Assembly (NCBI RefSeq): GCF_000204055.1
Contig: NW_006768765.1
Span: forward strand, 1,941,741 to 2,005,740
From: Melampsora larici-populina 98AG31
Lineage: Eukaryota > Basidiomycota > Pucciniomycetes > Pucciniales > Melampsoraceae
Direction of reading: 5' to 3'
DNA length: 64,000 nt
In this document: positions 24,401 to 35,586 of the stretch, in pieces
Layout: each line of letters opens with the position of its first letter
Numbering within the stretch: position 1 is the first letter of the stretch
Position numbers and translations under genes: made by a program
The notes under the pieces: generated by a model
What the model saw: only the letters and a program-made list of their open reading frames with translations
What the model was told of the DNA's origin: nothing
Database searches by the model: none

Positions 24401-27346
24401 AAAAAGCTAAAACTTCAATACGACTTGTTGCCCAACTCCCTTCAACAACCATGCACCAACACTTTTCGAGGGGCCTGGGGGCTCCCTTGTTCACATGATC
24501 TAGCTGAAGCGCGAGAAAAAATGGATCATCTGTCGCCTGACTTGATACACGTCCAGTGGAAGCTACAAATGGACATTGCCCCCGATACTCACGAAGGACT
24601 TATCGCCGCGTCACGTGTCAAGTTTGATCAATTACTTCAGTTAAATGAACATTATCTTCGGAAGCTATATAACGAAATCATTCTGCTCGAGACTGGACAA
24701 TATTCTATCATCCCAATCATGAACGCTGAGGTCAAAACGGATACTCGAGGTCGACCTCGAGCTTCTTTCGCCAAAGGTTCCAAAGCAAAACGCCTAGCCT
24801 CACCTGATGGGCGATGGAAATCGGACCTGGAGCTTGATGAGGCTGCGAAACGTCCTCGGGTCAGCAAATGCAGCCTTTGCTTGACTCCCGGTCACAATAT
24901 TACAACCTGTCCTCTTCGAGCAAGTCAAACTTCGACAAATCGTGTTGGTTCAAGTTTAAAACGGGTTTCGAACAAGTCAATTACAAAAGAAGAAGCCTTG
25001 CTTGATGATTCCGAACCCGAAGCTGAGGAAGAAGCTTTACCCGAAGCTGAGGAAGAAGCTTTGCTCAATGATTTCTATGACATGGTTGAAGCGCAGGAGA
25101 GGGAGGATGTAGTGGGCGCTGATGACATCAGTGACTCGGATTCAGAAGGACTAGATGGTCAAGATCAAGATGCCCAAGATGAAGGACTCTGTGAATTCTG
25201 CGAGGATCCCCTCCCCAAAGCGCCTTCCAAAAAGCTTACCGATTTGAAGGCTCTTCTCTTGGCAATTCCAATCAGCGGGGGCAAGTCTTTGTTGGTGAGT
25301 TTTTGGTTTGGTTTTGCTCGCTCGTGCCTTACCTCATGCTCATGCAGGTTATTTTGCGCAGTGGACCCAAACCGCTGAGTATTGTGAATTACATCGGGCA
25401 GAATGTGAGACCATTCCACACGGAGTGAGCAAAGGATGGCCTACTATTATCGATTTTGATAATTTGCACAAGTAAGTACCATACATTAATCTTTGTATGA
25501 TGTATGACGTACCTTTGACTAACTCTTATCCTTCATTTGCGCGACAGCCGTATCAAGGAGCATACACATCTATTGAGCAACATTATCAACCAAACTGAAC
25601 CTTCGCCTTACTTGGATTACGCCATGAAAAAGAAACGTAATAGCAAGAGTATTGATACTCTGTCAAATATGCTTAACATTGAGGTTGAGCTCCCGGAATA
25701 GTGAGTACCCTACCCATGCTTGCTCCTTTGCTTATAGGACTAAATAGAGTCAATTTTTGCTTTGTCCCAATAGTTACGGATATCAAGGGTATGAAGTGTT
25801 TGTAAGAACCCTAGAGAACATCTTCATCAATGATCAAATGTCACCACATCATCTCGGTTTGCACCAAGCTGCACCTCTCACTCCCGATTCCTTAATTTGA
25901 CAAGTCCTGATTCCCGAAGTGGCGATATGTTTGATTGCTGAAGATCTGAACTTGGACCGAAGGGATCCGCAAGTCAAGGAGACGTTGGAATCAAGCCGAA
26001 AGTATGGAGTTGCAGTTTTTCCAATGCCAGCTGAAATGTATGAGATGAATGGCACCTCGCTTAATCACAATCACCGGCTTACGAAGAAGCCCGCACCAGC
26101 TACCACCACCTCACTCGTTGCTAACACTTCTCAGCCAATTTCAGCTCGCGCATTAGAAAAGAGCACACTGGTTAAACCAGGCGAACGAAGAATATTGAAA
26201 CAATTACCTCGTATAGTCATTCCACACATCAAGACTATCTACGATCCACCCCGTTTTGGCAACTGTGGTTTTTACGCAATAGCTAATGCCCTGCGATGTA
26301 ATAAGGAAGATTCTTATGTATTGGTTCGTCGCCACTTACGCGAAGAACTGCTGGCTCATCGGGAGTCCCATGAACAACTAATCTCGACTGCACCCGGAAT
26401 GAAGTCTCGGCGTGTGACGACTCGACGTGCTTCACCTGCCGCAGTGGAAATCGTTGAAGATCTTCTTCATCGACTTCAACCCCAAGAGGCTAGATGTGGT
26501 GAGGAGTTCTGGATGCGCATGCCTTACACAGGCTACGTCATTGCCAGTGTGTATGAATGCCCTGTCATTCTCTTAAATCCGAAAGAATCGAACTGTTACA
26601 CCTTTTTCCCGTATCGTACTCCACCCAACAGGAATAATCCAATCCTTTTGGCCTTTGTGGATGGTGATCATTTTGCGAATTTGGGTGGTGGGGTTGGATC
26701 AATTCCATTACCGGGAATATACGGTGATATCCTCTCACCTACAATAACTGAGACCGAAATTCCTGATTGGATTAAAAAGTATTGAGTGCAGTTAGATATG
26801 TGGGTTTGTTAGTTGGTCTGTTTCTTTGTGTGACACGTGTTGTTTTCTCTTTTTGCTTTCTCTTTCTTGTGGTAGTGAGTCATGCTTTATGTAGACCGAT
26901 GCTCTCGGTCATTCTTTTTCTTTTGTTGTGGCTGTCTCGCTTTCTCTCGTATGCCCCATATGGAATCTTGTTCTTGTCTCTCTTTGTAGTGGCTCCTATG
27001 CGCTCAACCTATGCCTGCTATGCTATGCTTTCAATATGATATAATAATTTTATGCCAATTACAGTCATCGGTCTTGTGACCAGAACTAGCTAGGTGCTAG
27101 GTGTGAGATTTGTACAAGCGAGACAAAGAGGAAGAACGACATGATAAAAACATCGAAAAAAGGTGTGAGAAATTATGGACGTGTATGTACCAGCCAGACG
27201 GAAAGGAAGAAGGTAATAAATTAAATAATGGGTGCCCCTTTTTGCCCCTTTTTTTTAGAAAGGGGCTCCTCATTTGTTTATAGCCCCGTGTCCGACCCGA
27301 AAGAGGGCGCCGGATACGGTTCCGAGGGCGCTAAATAGTGGGATCC
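21489..27346 (+). mobile_element. Mutator-like element (MULE), 5858 bp, with perfect 9-bp target duplication
   Basis: Terminal inverted repeats of about 43 bp begin GGATCCCACTATTTA and share CCGGCGCCC at the inner edge. Both ends are flanked by GTAAAAATA (21480-21488 and 27347-27355), a perfect 9-bp duplication as expected for Mutator. It holds one large gene (22011-26785). About 520 bp of 5' leader and 560 bp of 3' tail are non-coding. Perfect flanks and well-conserved ends suggest a recent insertion. Confidence 0.93.
22011..26785 (+). pseudogene. MULE transposase fused to an OTU cysteine-protease domain, split by one TGA
   Basis: Exons: 22011-22896, 22971-25294, 25362-25471, 25548-25700, 25774-26785; all GT-AG, phases 1/0/2/2 consistent, 1494 codons plus stop. 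Order: Pro/Ser/Tyr-rich N-terminal 290 residues; a DNA-binding-like region; MULE core with LSLDCTYKTN (first Asp), YEWALSQL, ATDAEPAL (second Asp) and the CVWH zinc motif; SWIM-position tail; a C-x2-C-x4-H-x4-C zinc knuckle (CSLCLTPGHNITTC); an acidic repeat region; then an OTU domain with GNCGFYAIANAL (catalytic Cys, near codon 1322) and DGDHFANLG (His). A TGA at 25898-25900 (codon 1200) lies in an otherwise open frame between the two halves. Readthrough, or separate initiation, would be needed to make the protease. Confidence 0.88.
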
Positions 27347-27355
27347 GTAAAAATA

Positions 27356-27921
27356 ACCCTCACTCTACTTGTTTCGACTTTACGTACAAATTCTGTACAT
27401 TATCATATTGATTAACCACGAGCACTCTGGTAGTTCTTGTAAATTTCCGCTACAGTGAAATCTGAATGTATATCCCCCTACATCTTAGGGTTTTGTGAGA
27501 CACCTTGAGGATTGAAGACTCAGACAAGCATCATGAATGAGCGAAGGCAAACACAGAGCTGTTTCATAAACAAAGCATTAGGAACCATTGCAATGATCTG
27601 TAGAGTCGATCTATCAGTCAAGACAGTGTGAGCCATCATCATCAAAGAAGTGTGCATAATGGCGTTGCAAATATCAAATTGAGCTAGAGATCGAGCTGAT
27701 TGATTGAGTGAAGAAATGATGATGATTCCCAAACTCAACAAACCCCCACGCTGTTGCTCGTCGACATGAAAATTATCGATGGGACACCCTTGGAGTTGGG
27801 ACCTGCATTGTAGTTTTGCTAATACTAAGGGCACCTGACTGAGGCAATTGTTGATTATTTTCAATAGATCAAGGATTTTGAAGCGATTGTAGACACACAT
27901 ATGGAAGCTTGGAAAGACAGA
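27356..27921. other. Intergenic
   Basis: A 134-codon minus-strand frame (27520-27924) has no recognisable domain and runs into the MITE; it is not supported as a gene. Confidence 0.35.
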
Positions 27922-28061
27922 CACTGCCAGGATTAAACACTGTCCTAATTGGGATAATGTGTTGCTTTTTTGGGATAATTAATTTTTGCCATATAAATGC
28001 TAAGCAATTAATGCAAAAGTGATCATTATTCCATCAGGGACAGTGTTTAATCCTGGCAGTG
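27922..28061. mobile_element. CACTA-type MITE, 140 bp, 3-bp target duplication
   Basis: Perfect 24-bp terminal inverted repeats start CACTGCCAGGATTAAACA. The element is flanked by AGA on both sides (27919-27921, 28062-28064). A CACTG end with a 3-bp duplication is typical of CACTA/EnSpm elements. The 92-bp interior is AT-rich and non-coding. Perfect repeats suggest a young copy. Confidence 0.85.
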
Positions 28062-28349
28062 AGAGTACATCATTGAAGTTGATCTGTTCAATTGGGGGGG
28101 TCTATGACTTACTCCTTGATCACTTTATTGATGCAACACATTAAAAAACCGTTGTTGATGATGACATTGATTGGGAAGAGACCTCTGGAGAGTATTCAAT
28201 GCAATTGAATCGCACAAGGATGTCTTCATGAAAAAAATACTGTGGTGATCTTATGTATGGTGAGAGTTGTATTGTATCTACTCACTTGCAGCCTACCATG
28301 TAAACTCACATAAAACCCAGGGGATGTTGGCACTGGGAACTTCATCAAA

Positions 28350-28785
28350 ATGCCTTTACAGAATCCCTGGCACAAAAAGGCTAACAGAAATCTCATTCAA
28401 TATATGTGACTGGTGCTTTACTGCAACAAACTCTTAGGGGATACATCAAAACAATGGAGCAAGCACTTTGCTTTCTACTTTACTTTGCCTGGATTACCTC
28501 CTCATGGCTCAAATGAGGAATATAACTGCCACTTCCTGACAACTTTGAACTCAGCCAGCTCTTTAGAGCTTGCTGACCTGTTGGTTGATTAACACAGTAA
28601 GTTTAACCATCTTAATTGCATCTGTCTGATCAATCCACACTCTGACCTAGTACACTTCTTGCAGTGAACTGGCCGCAATAGGATTTGTGGCCTCCAATCA
28701 ACAGACACAACAGGAAGTCCCTTTGATGAAAGTTGTAGTCCACCAGCTAGGCAACTCACCAATGCACACCAAGGTGACTAATACA
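28350..28785 (+). pseudogene. Plavaka/CACTA-like transposase fragment
   Basis: A frame from 28350 reads MPLQNPWHKKANRNL, a TGA (28407), then DTSKQWSKHFAFYFTLPGLP, EYNCHFLTTLNSAS and ELADLLVD. After an intron (donor GTAAGT 28597, acceptor at 28664) it resumes as ELAAIGFVASNQQ, then KVVVHQLGNSPMHTKV. The series D-T-S-G/K-x-W-x-K-H, F-T-L-x-G-L-P, E-Y-N-x-H-F-L-x-T and L-G-x-S-P-M-H is characteristic of basidiomycete Plavaka-type (CACTA-related) transposases, as I recall that family. Stops and a phase break at the intron mark it as a relic of about 120 of over 800 residues. Confidence 0.55.
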
Positions 28786-31300
28786 AAGACTTATTGATCT
28801 CATCTGAGATGTTTTTTAATTCTTTATTTTCATAAGTCATTTAAGATATCTCAGAGGATTTAAATATGAAAATTGATAAACAATGCCAACTTGAAACCAT
28901 GCTGAAACTGGTTTTTGTCAGACCAGATTTGCCTGGAAGGTGTACAGACACTATACTGTCATACATTGCTTTACAAACCTCTGAAGGCTTCAGACCTCTT
29001 CAGACTCTTTCTGAAGCTAATTTCTGTTTTGCAATCCAAATTGTTTTGCAGATTTATCTGAAGCCCATATTGAGGCACATTAAATGAAAGCAATTATGAG
29101 CTTGTCCAGCCAGATGATTGTTGGAGTTCTCATGAGACACACCCATGAGATTTATTGTACAACCATCAATACTTTTCTTGAATTGCATTGAAGGCCAACT
29201 TGAAATCCACAGCAAGATTCAAAATGAAGGCAGATATAGGAAGACTTGAGCTAGATCCAAACAAGACAAAGTGCATGTTTGAGCTGGTCATCAAGTTCGA
29301 CCACATACCAAATTACTTAAAGGTCCTTGTTTGTCTTTCTATATTTATTGAAAAGGAATCAGGTTGGCAATGGTGGCACAGGTTGTTGTGGTCTCTCAGA
29401 GAAGTGGCCCTGAGGCCTGAGTTTCATGTGATTGAGAGCGCAGAGAGTGCATGTGGGTGGCCCATACTAGGCGCTGGGAGCTCCACTGGAGTGCCCCCCT
29501 GCGTTCAGACAAGAGGAAGAAATAGCTGCAGGCCTGAAACTTAACCCTAGTCTGACTAGAGAGTGGTGGGCGGGAAAAAAACAAAAACAAAAACAAAAAC
29601 AGAAATTGAGCTGATTGTTGAAATTTGTTTGGAGATAATTTGAAAAAATAGTAGATAAGATATTAAGAAACTGTATGAATATTTTGTTTGTATAAGGCTA
29701 AAATTTTGTTTATAAAAGGAAGATAGGAAAACTTGAACACAAAGTTTTTCTGGGACAAAACTTGAGAGACAATTAGTTTGTGAGACAATGTATGTCACCC
29801 ATGAGGAGTATTCTGTGATACTCCCATGTGTCAGCCATCATTTATGCACATATTAGTTCAGAGTTGTTAACACAAGCAATGAATTCCAGGTCATTACCAA
29901 CCGTGAAAGCGACAAGACCCTAGTCCCAAAATAGGGTATTGATTTACTCCAAGAAGTAACCTATTGATGTTGCATGTTTCAAGATCAAACCCTGATGACA
30001 GCATCCAGGGAAAACCCTGACAGTCTAGCTCAGAGCGAGTGACTTTTCTCTGATATATAAAACAAGGATTCTGTGCATCCAAACAAAGAGGACAACCTTA
30101 TGATTATACCATACCACTTTTACCGCAGCTCATCCTTGAATTAGCATTTTATATTAAAATACTTTTTTGTTTATCTTTCATTTGAAAGAAGACTTATTTA
30201 GAATCCTTTATCGCATCTTCTTTCATATCAAAGACACCCTTTTTTTTCTCTGAGTCACTATCTCTTTATCAATTGATGGTTTCCTTACTATTTGAATTGA
30301 TATTGTAGATAGTCTCTTGTTTTCCTTTTGATGATAAATTCATCGAACCAACGCTAAAGCGTCACCTAAGGAATAACCACAAATCCCTTTGTATTCACCT
30401 TAGAAGGTTACCGTTGTGATTGCACTTCGATAAGCTACTGGCAGTGGTAATCATATAGTTCCTTTCACTTACAAAGAATTCAAAAATAATCTCCCTCAAG
30501 TTTCAATACTTATTGTCTAAAACTTGATAGAATACGTTTTGTAAGGACTATCCAGCTCTGAAGTACCAGTCATCTGCCACGGCTTAGAGTATCAGGCTGA
30601 CAATGTAGAGTAAGGAATGGAGCTAGGTTTGGCACGCATTGCCCATTGGGGTAGATGTTGCGGTGCCAATTTTATTGTGCCTCTTTTGTAAGTATGCTTG
30701 TCAACAACCTTTGCTTGTGACTGTCACCTTTCCCCAGATTCCACTCTGATGATACTACATACCATCCACGATTCTTTGGAATTTTTCAGAAATAATTTGA
30801 AGGCCTTAGAAGTAGTACCGGGCTGTACATCAGTATAGGAGGTGACCATATCTGTATATTTGTGGAAGGAATCTGGTGTAACAAAAACCTGCTTCACAAT
30901 GTTTTCCAAGTCAGCATTGTTCATCAATTTCCTCAAAAATCTTCTCAACTCAAAGATATTTTGTTACTCTTTCATTGCTCTCTCTCTTTTTTGTCAATAT
31001 ATTCCTGATTTTCTATCTTCATTGAATGGTGTTTGTTTTCCTTGTTTTTCCTTCAAACCATTCTCATTTCATTCTATTTGTCTTAGCTCCCTGCTCATGA
31101 CTTTTGTGATTGGATTATTCAATGTCAAGCTCAATCAAGACTTCAGATTTTGGTTGATTGTTTCAGGTGTCACACCATCTGTCACAGAGGACTGAGTGAC
31201 ATATCTGCCAAACCCACTGGGTCTTCACTGTTTTTCTTTAGGCTTCTCAATTTTTATCTTGTTGCACTCATTCCCCCAGAAAAATGTCTCAACATGTCTT
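28786..31300. other. Decayed repeat zone
   Basis: Segments at about 28880-29000 (plus) and 30910-30780 (minus) encode related peptides (LVFVRPDLPGRCTDTILSY and QVFVTPDSFHKYTDMVTSY), so two opposed copies of the same lost gene flank the zone. A 28-bp (AAAAC)n run is at 29575-29602. Nothing else is recognised. Confidence 0.4.
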
Positions 31301-31307
31301 TTTCCCC

Positions 31308-31646
31308 ATGTCAACTAAGAAATCAATTGGGGCAACTCCCTTGAAAGTGCCATCAACTGAACATTCACACATCATTTCAGGATCCAATGCCAAAGCTTCC
31401 CAGAAATCTCTTGGATTAACCTCCAGATCATCAACTGTAGCCTGCTGCATGTTGCGTGAGGGACCCAATCCGTACATGTTAAAGAACCCAGTGACCGCAA
31501 GTAAGTGTAAGGCACCACCAGCTGTGCAGACTTCAAACAAGAAAGGTAAATCAAAACCCAAGCATGTCCCAGCACACCTAACTACTCCCCAGGCCTCACT
31601 TTCTTCATTGGATTACAATTGGATTGGGAGACTTGAGTCAGTTTGA
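31308..31646 (+). CDS. Hypothetical Ser/Lys-rich protein, 112 aa
   Basis: A frame from the ATG at 31308 (MSTKKSIGATPLKVPSTEH) contains a Ser/Thr/Lys-rich sequence with SNKKGKSKPKH and ends at a TGA just 20 bp before the hAT MITE's duplication. It has no signal peptide and no known motif. The style is that of N-terminal gag-like or repeat-associated proteins in rusts, but this is an impression only. An intron or a lost 3' end is possible. Confidence 0.3.
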   Translation: MSTKKSIGATPLKVPSTEHSHIISGSNAKASQKSLGLTSRSSTVACCMLREGPNPYMLKNPVTASKCKAPPAVQTSNKKGKSKPKHVPAHLTTPQASLSSLDYNWIGRLESV

Positions 31647-31673
31647 GTCAGTATAGATTTTCTTCAATATAAG

Positions 31674-32057
31674 CAACCCTGTGCCAGCAATGCACCACAC
31701 CACAGAAAGCGTGTTTTTTGGTGCATTGCTCCGCAACACGCGACAAAGCCCAGCGGCAGACGCTGTGTTGCGGTAAGTACCAAAACAACAAAACTTTAGC
31801 CTGAGTTGTGTGGCGCGCTGACCGCCACACAACGCAAAAGGTGCAACAGCGCCAAAAAACTGTCAAATTCCAAGTTTTTTTGGGCAGTAACACAACAAAT
31901 GTTGTTGCGGCCCAAAAAAACTCGAAATTTGACACATCTTGTTGCGCAGCGGGTCAGGCCGCAACTTCAAAATGTATTTTACGGTGCGGTGCGGTCAGAA
32001 AAACCGCAACGCAAGCGCAGCGCAGCACACAACACTTGCGTTGCTGGCCCAGGATTG
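31674..32057. mobile_element. hAT-type MITE, 384 bp
   Basis: Ends CAACCCTGTGCCAGCAATGC and (complement) CAATCCTGGGCCAGCAACGC match at 17 of 20 positions. ATATAAG flanks both sides (31667-31673, 32058-32064). The interior is dense in GCGCAGCG, TTGCGG and CCGCAAC motifs, like the subterminal zones of the hAT element at 8253-12444. It has no transposase and was probably mobilised in trans. Confidence 0.8.
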
Positions 32058-32170
32058 ATATAAGCATTCTTTTCATTTCCATCAACAAGCTCTATTGTAT
32101 TTACTTGCACCACAAATATGGTGGAAGAGATTACAAAAACAACACCACCCACATTCACAAAATCAACCCT

Positions 32171-32179
32171 AACAACCCC

Positions 32180-32210
<31 letters not shown>

Positions 32211-32236
32211 CCAACAACACCAACAACAACAACAAC
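32171..32236 (+). repeat. (CCA)n/(CAA)n trinucleotide tract
   Basis: Uninterrupted CCA then CAA triplets with a few interruptions, over about 66 bp. Poly-Pro/Thr or poly-Asn/Gln frames over it are not taken as coding. Confidence 0.8.
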
Positions 32237-32741
32237 TGCTGTGGTTGTGATCTTGAGAATAATTGTCAAAATGACACAACTTGCCATCCCTCACAATTGG
32301 TTCCCCTACAGGGATGTAGATTACAGACTTTCAATCAATAGTCCAATGGTGCTGATCTTGACAACCATCACACAGCCATGGGCCAGAAATCATGCAGTGT
32401 GAGTGAGGTTTTATTTGTTTCTTGTCTCACATTAACTGACAGACATCTACCACCAAATTTCAGTCTATGGTATTTGTTTAACTTGGTCCACCAAATCAAC
32501 AACACAAGACAACAATCCACAAGGATTTGACACATCAGATGGCCAAGGTTTGGGAAATCATGTCCAAGTCTACTGCTGTTGTGACAAGAAGAATCTGCAG
32601 AGCTACAAGCACAACTTTTGATTTATTATCAAGTGAAATAAAAACCAACTGACAAGGTCCTTCCTTCTCAGAACTTGATTTGCGAAATTGCCACAAAGAA
32701 AAACTTGTGAGGTTACCTGAAAGAATGCACTGCAGTCTTGT

Positions 32742-33072
32742 CGTGGTTCAATCACTCCCAAATTTGCACAAAGATATACAGCTGTTTCAAGAACTATTGG
32801 CACATTTTGAGGGAAGGTGTGTTGCCAATTTTTAACTGGGGTTTGATCTGAGGTCTAAAACTCAGTTTTTCACGATATCACAGGCCTAAACCTAAATTTG
32901 ATTCCGTCAAATTTAACCTAATTGAACTCTTCATAGCCTGTCATGTGCTTTCATTCAAATCCTCCAAGCTTACACCATTGATTCAACCTAACTTACACTG
33001 ACCTCAACCAGCCTTCACTCTGGCCACTTTGATTCTTTTTAGTCATTTAGGGTTCTGCTTTGCCTTCCAATG
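32742..33072 (+). repeat. Dispersed repeat R1, copy 2
   Basis: Direct-orientation partner of 13620-13950; similarity starts near TCACTCCCAAATTTGCACA and ends near TTTGCCTTCCAA in both copies. The flanks differ, so the boundaries are those of the mobile or duplicated unit. Confidence 0.75.
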
Positions 33073-33164
33073 AAGGTACGTAAAGGTGAATTTAACAATC
33101 TTCTTTGCCAAACATTCCAATCACAGATATGATATTGATTGATTCTTTTGTCTGTTTGTATGAA

Positions 33165-33540
33165 TTTGACAGTGTTATTTCTATCAAAGAATGAAAACAA
33201 ACCAAGAAACAATTGATTCTTGAATGACAAAGATTTCTCGCTTTCATATCAAGAACAATTCATTAATCAGTGTTGTTTCTGTCAAGGAAAGAAAACAAAC
33301 CAAGAAAAAATTGATTCTTGAATGCCAAGATTTCTCGCTTTTCTATCCAGCACAATTCCGCCAACCATCAATTCAGTATCTGATGCCAATGATATTTCTT
33401 TATTTTGTTTCCACAATTGCGAATTCATCATTGATTGTGTTTTTGTTCTTTTGGTAAGAATTCAACCACAGAAATTTTTCTATCAAAGAAGAAGGAAATA
33501 CGCCAAAAATCAATTGATTCTCTGATGCCAAAGATTTCAT
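33165..33540 (+). repeat. Degenerate tandem repeat, about 100-bp unit
   Basis: Two clear copies (about 33165-33250 and 33262-33352) share CAAACCAAGAAA, AATTGATTCTTGAATG and AGATTTCTCGCTTT. A third, more diverged one ends at 33540. Confidence 0.6.
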
Positions 33541-33849
33541 TCATCATGTCTTATTCAATGTTTCATTTGGACCCCATTATGGCCACCAACCAATGTCAAA
33601 TGGGGAGATGATCTCAAATGAGGTCATATGAGGTCCTTACGGAAACTGGGGATGGGTTTGGCCCTGCCCAAATGATATAAATAGTCATGATTTTGGCCTA
33701 TCATTTCATTCTCCTCATTGACCTCAGCCAGTAAGATTGAAATCCAATCTTTTTTTTGTCATTATGTTATATTCTTTCTGACCAATTAGTACTTCCTGAA
33801 TTACCAGTTTTGGAAGTTAAGAATGTTCTTGGAGCTTTGAGATACGGGA

Positions 33850-34353
33850 TCTGATAATGAGCTTATAGCTGATAAGCACAATGTCGAACAACAGACGTGT
33901 GAAGATAAAGATCCTGACCTAAAGGCACAGTTAGATGTTAGTCTATTAGTTATCTTTTATCAATAACTGATCTTTTGGAAGTGATGAAAGAAGCAGTTTT
34001 CTCTTTCCCAAAAGATAATATTATATTCACCTGATAATGAGCTTATAGCTGATAAGCACAACGTCGAACAACAGACGTGTGAAGATAAAGATCCTGACCT
34101 ACAACGTTGATCAATCTAATCAGAAACTCGTACAAATGTTAAGAATAAAAATGAAGTTGTTTAGTACCTAAAGGCACAGTTAGATGTTAGTCTATTAGTT
34201 ATCTTTTATCGATAACTGATCTTTTGGAAGTGATGAAAGAAGCAGTTCTATATAAAGTTGAAATAGAGAAACAGAAGAGAAGAAAACATTAATATAACCA
34301 TTATGAGATAACAAAATGTAAAGATTACTTACTTCTCTTTCCCAAAAGATAGG
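33850..34353 (+). repeat. Tandem duplication; first copy carries two internal deletions
   Basis: Copy A (33850-34020) and copy B (34030-34353) both contain GATAATGAGCTTATAGCTGA, GACGTGTGAAGATAAAGATC, AGGCACAGTTAGATGTTAG and CTCTTTCCCAAAAGATA in that order. Copy B has about 63 bp extra between ACCT motifs and about 95 bp extra before CTCTTTCCC. The deletion in A is bounded by ACCT repeats, which points to microhomology. The block could be LTR-derived; no tRNA primer site was seen. Confidence 0.65.
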
Positions 34354-34703
34354 GAAAGAAAAGTAATTGATAAAACGAGCTACTACATATATGAGATTTC
34401 TTTATCTAAACCGTTGGGGTTATGATTATCTTGTGAGTAAATAATAAACCATCTACAATATGTCATTTGTTAATCTAATTTATCATTCCATTACCAAAAC
34501 TCTTTACTTCTTGTCGATTGGATACTTCAACAGAAGTCACCTTATCAAATTCTATCAGCCTCTTCTTTTGAACCTTTCCATCTTGTCATTAGTATGTTTT
34601 TTCCCCTGGTGTATCTTTCTGATTGCTTATTCATTTCCATTTTGCCCTTTTTTTATTTCTTGATGATCAGCTTGAAAAAACCAAACCAAATTCACATTCC
34701 AAC

Positions 34704-35586
34704 ATGTCTAACCAACAAATCCAAAACATCAAAGCCTCAGATGTGCCCGCTGTCGAAGGGCACATGAATGCACGTAAGTATAAGTAAACTTCTCTGCATA
34801 TACTCCCTTCAATTTCGTGAACTGATCTCACTTTTCTTTCAGTTTTTGAAATACCATCCAACAAAACAGGTGATGATGCTCCAGCCACCTGCATTCAACA
34901 AAATCTGTTGTATCAAGTCGGTATAGTCCCACATATCCAATCCAACCAACAAAACAAAATGATTGTCCCGGTGAAATTTAAAATTCATACTGAAAAGGAG
35001 GTCGAAGTTGAGGAGGGTACTTCAACAAAGGTAGCTAGCCGAGCTTGCAAAGGTCCAGAAGTATCCGCTGCATCTTTCAATTTGATAGATTCAAAGATGT
35101 TCAATGATGGTAACATCATTGAGCTTGTGAAGTGCCTCTTTTGGAAGTCCTTAAATGACTTCAGAGCGATGTGTGCTGACATATGTGAGGCGTACCAACC
35201 TGGTATGTGTCAGATGGTTCTCAACAGCAACATAGCCCCACGCTTGAGATGGATGGGCCAGGTTGGACAAGCAAAGGTTTTTCTCGTGGATTATAAAACT
35301 TGGCAAGCTTTCGTGGATCTACTTTCAAAAGCAACCAAACATAAGGGTGCGGTCACTATCTTTAGTGAAAGTGCAAAGAAGAAAGCGAGAAAAGTCGCTC
35401 AGGTGAGTATAAATTTTGTATTTTTTTTTCTTGACTTTGTTCTCTGACTGACTTTATTTTTCTTAGGCCTGCACTGCAAAAGAGCTGATTGCATCAGCCA
35501 GCGGTCCAACTGCGGTGGAAGGGCAGGTCCGTGTCCTTACCAAAGAGTTGGAGGTTTGTGTTTCTATCTCTACCTTTGTTATTTAA
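34704..35586 (+). CDS. Unknown protein, 249 aa, distant relative of the gene at 1-761
   Basis: Exons 34704-34773, 34843-35402 and 35467-35586 with GTAAGT and GTGAGT donors and AG acceptors; phases 1 and 0 close. The first 24 residues (MSNQQIQNIKASDVPAVEGH) are hydrophilic. The middle contains a beta-like stretch (IVPVKFKIHTEKEVEVEEG), a helical stretch (NIIELVKCLFWKSLNDF) and DYKTWQAFVDLL near the end, then a Lys-rich patch KKKARK. The last exon may instead end at a weak GTTTGT donor (35554) and continue beyond. The resemblance to the gene at the left edge is in motif order and intron position, not in high identity. No known domain; cytosolic or nuclear. Confidence 0.5.

Noticed and set aside
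31979..32402. Asn/Thr-rich or Val/Gly-rich proteins
   Set aside because: They are frames over the CCA/CAA triplet tract and the hAT MITE.
13620..33072. R1 copies as LTRs of one 19-kb retrotransposon
   Set aside because: No polyprotein, primer site or TG...CA ends; the DNA between holds unrelated genes and other elements.
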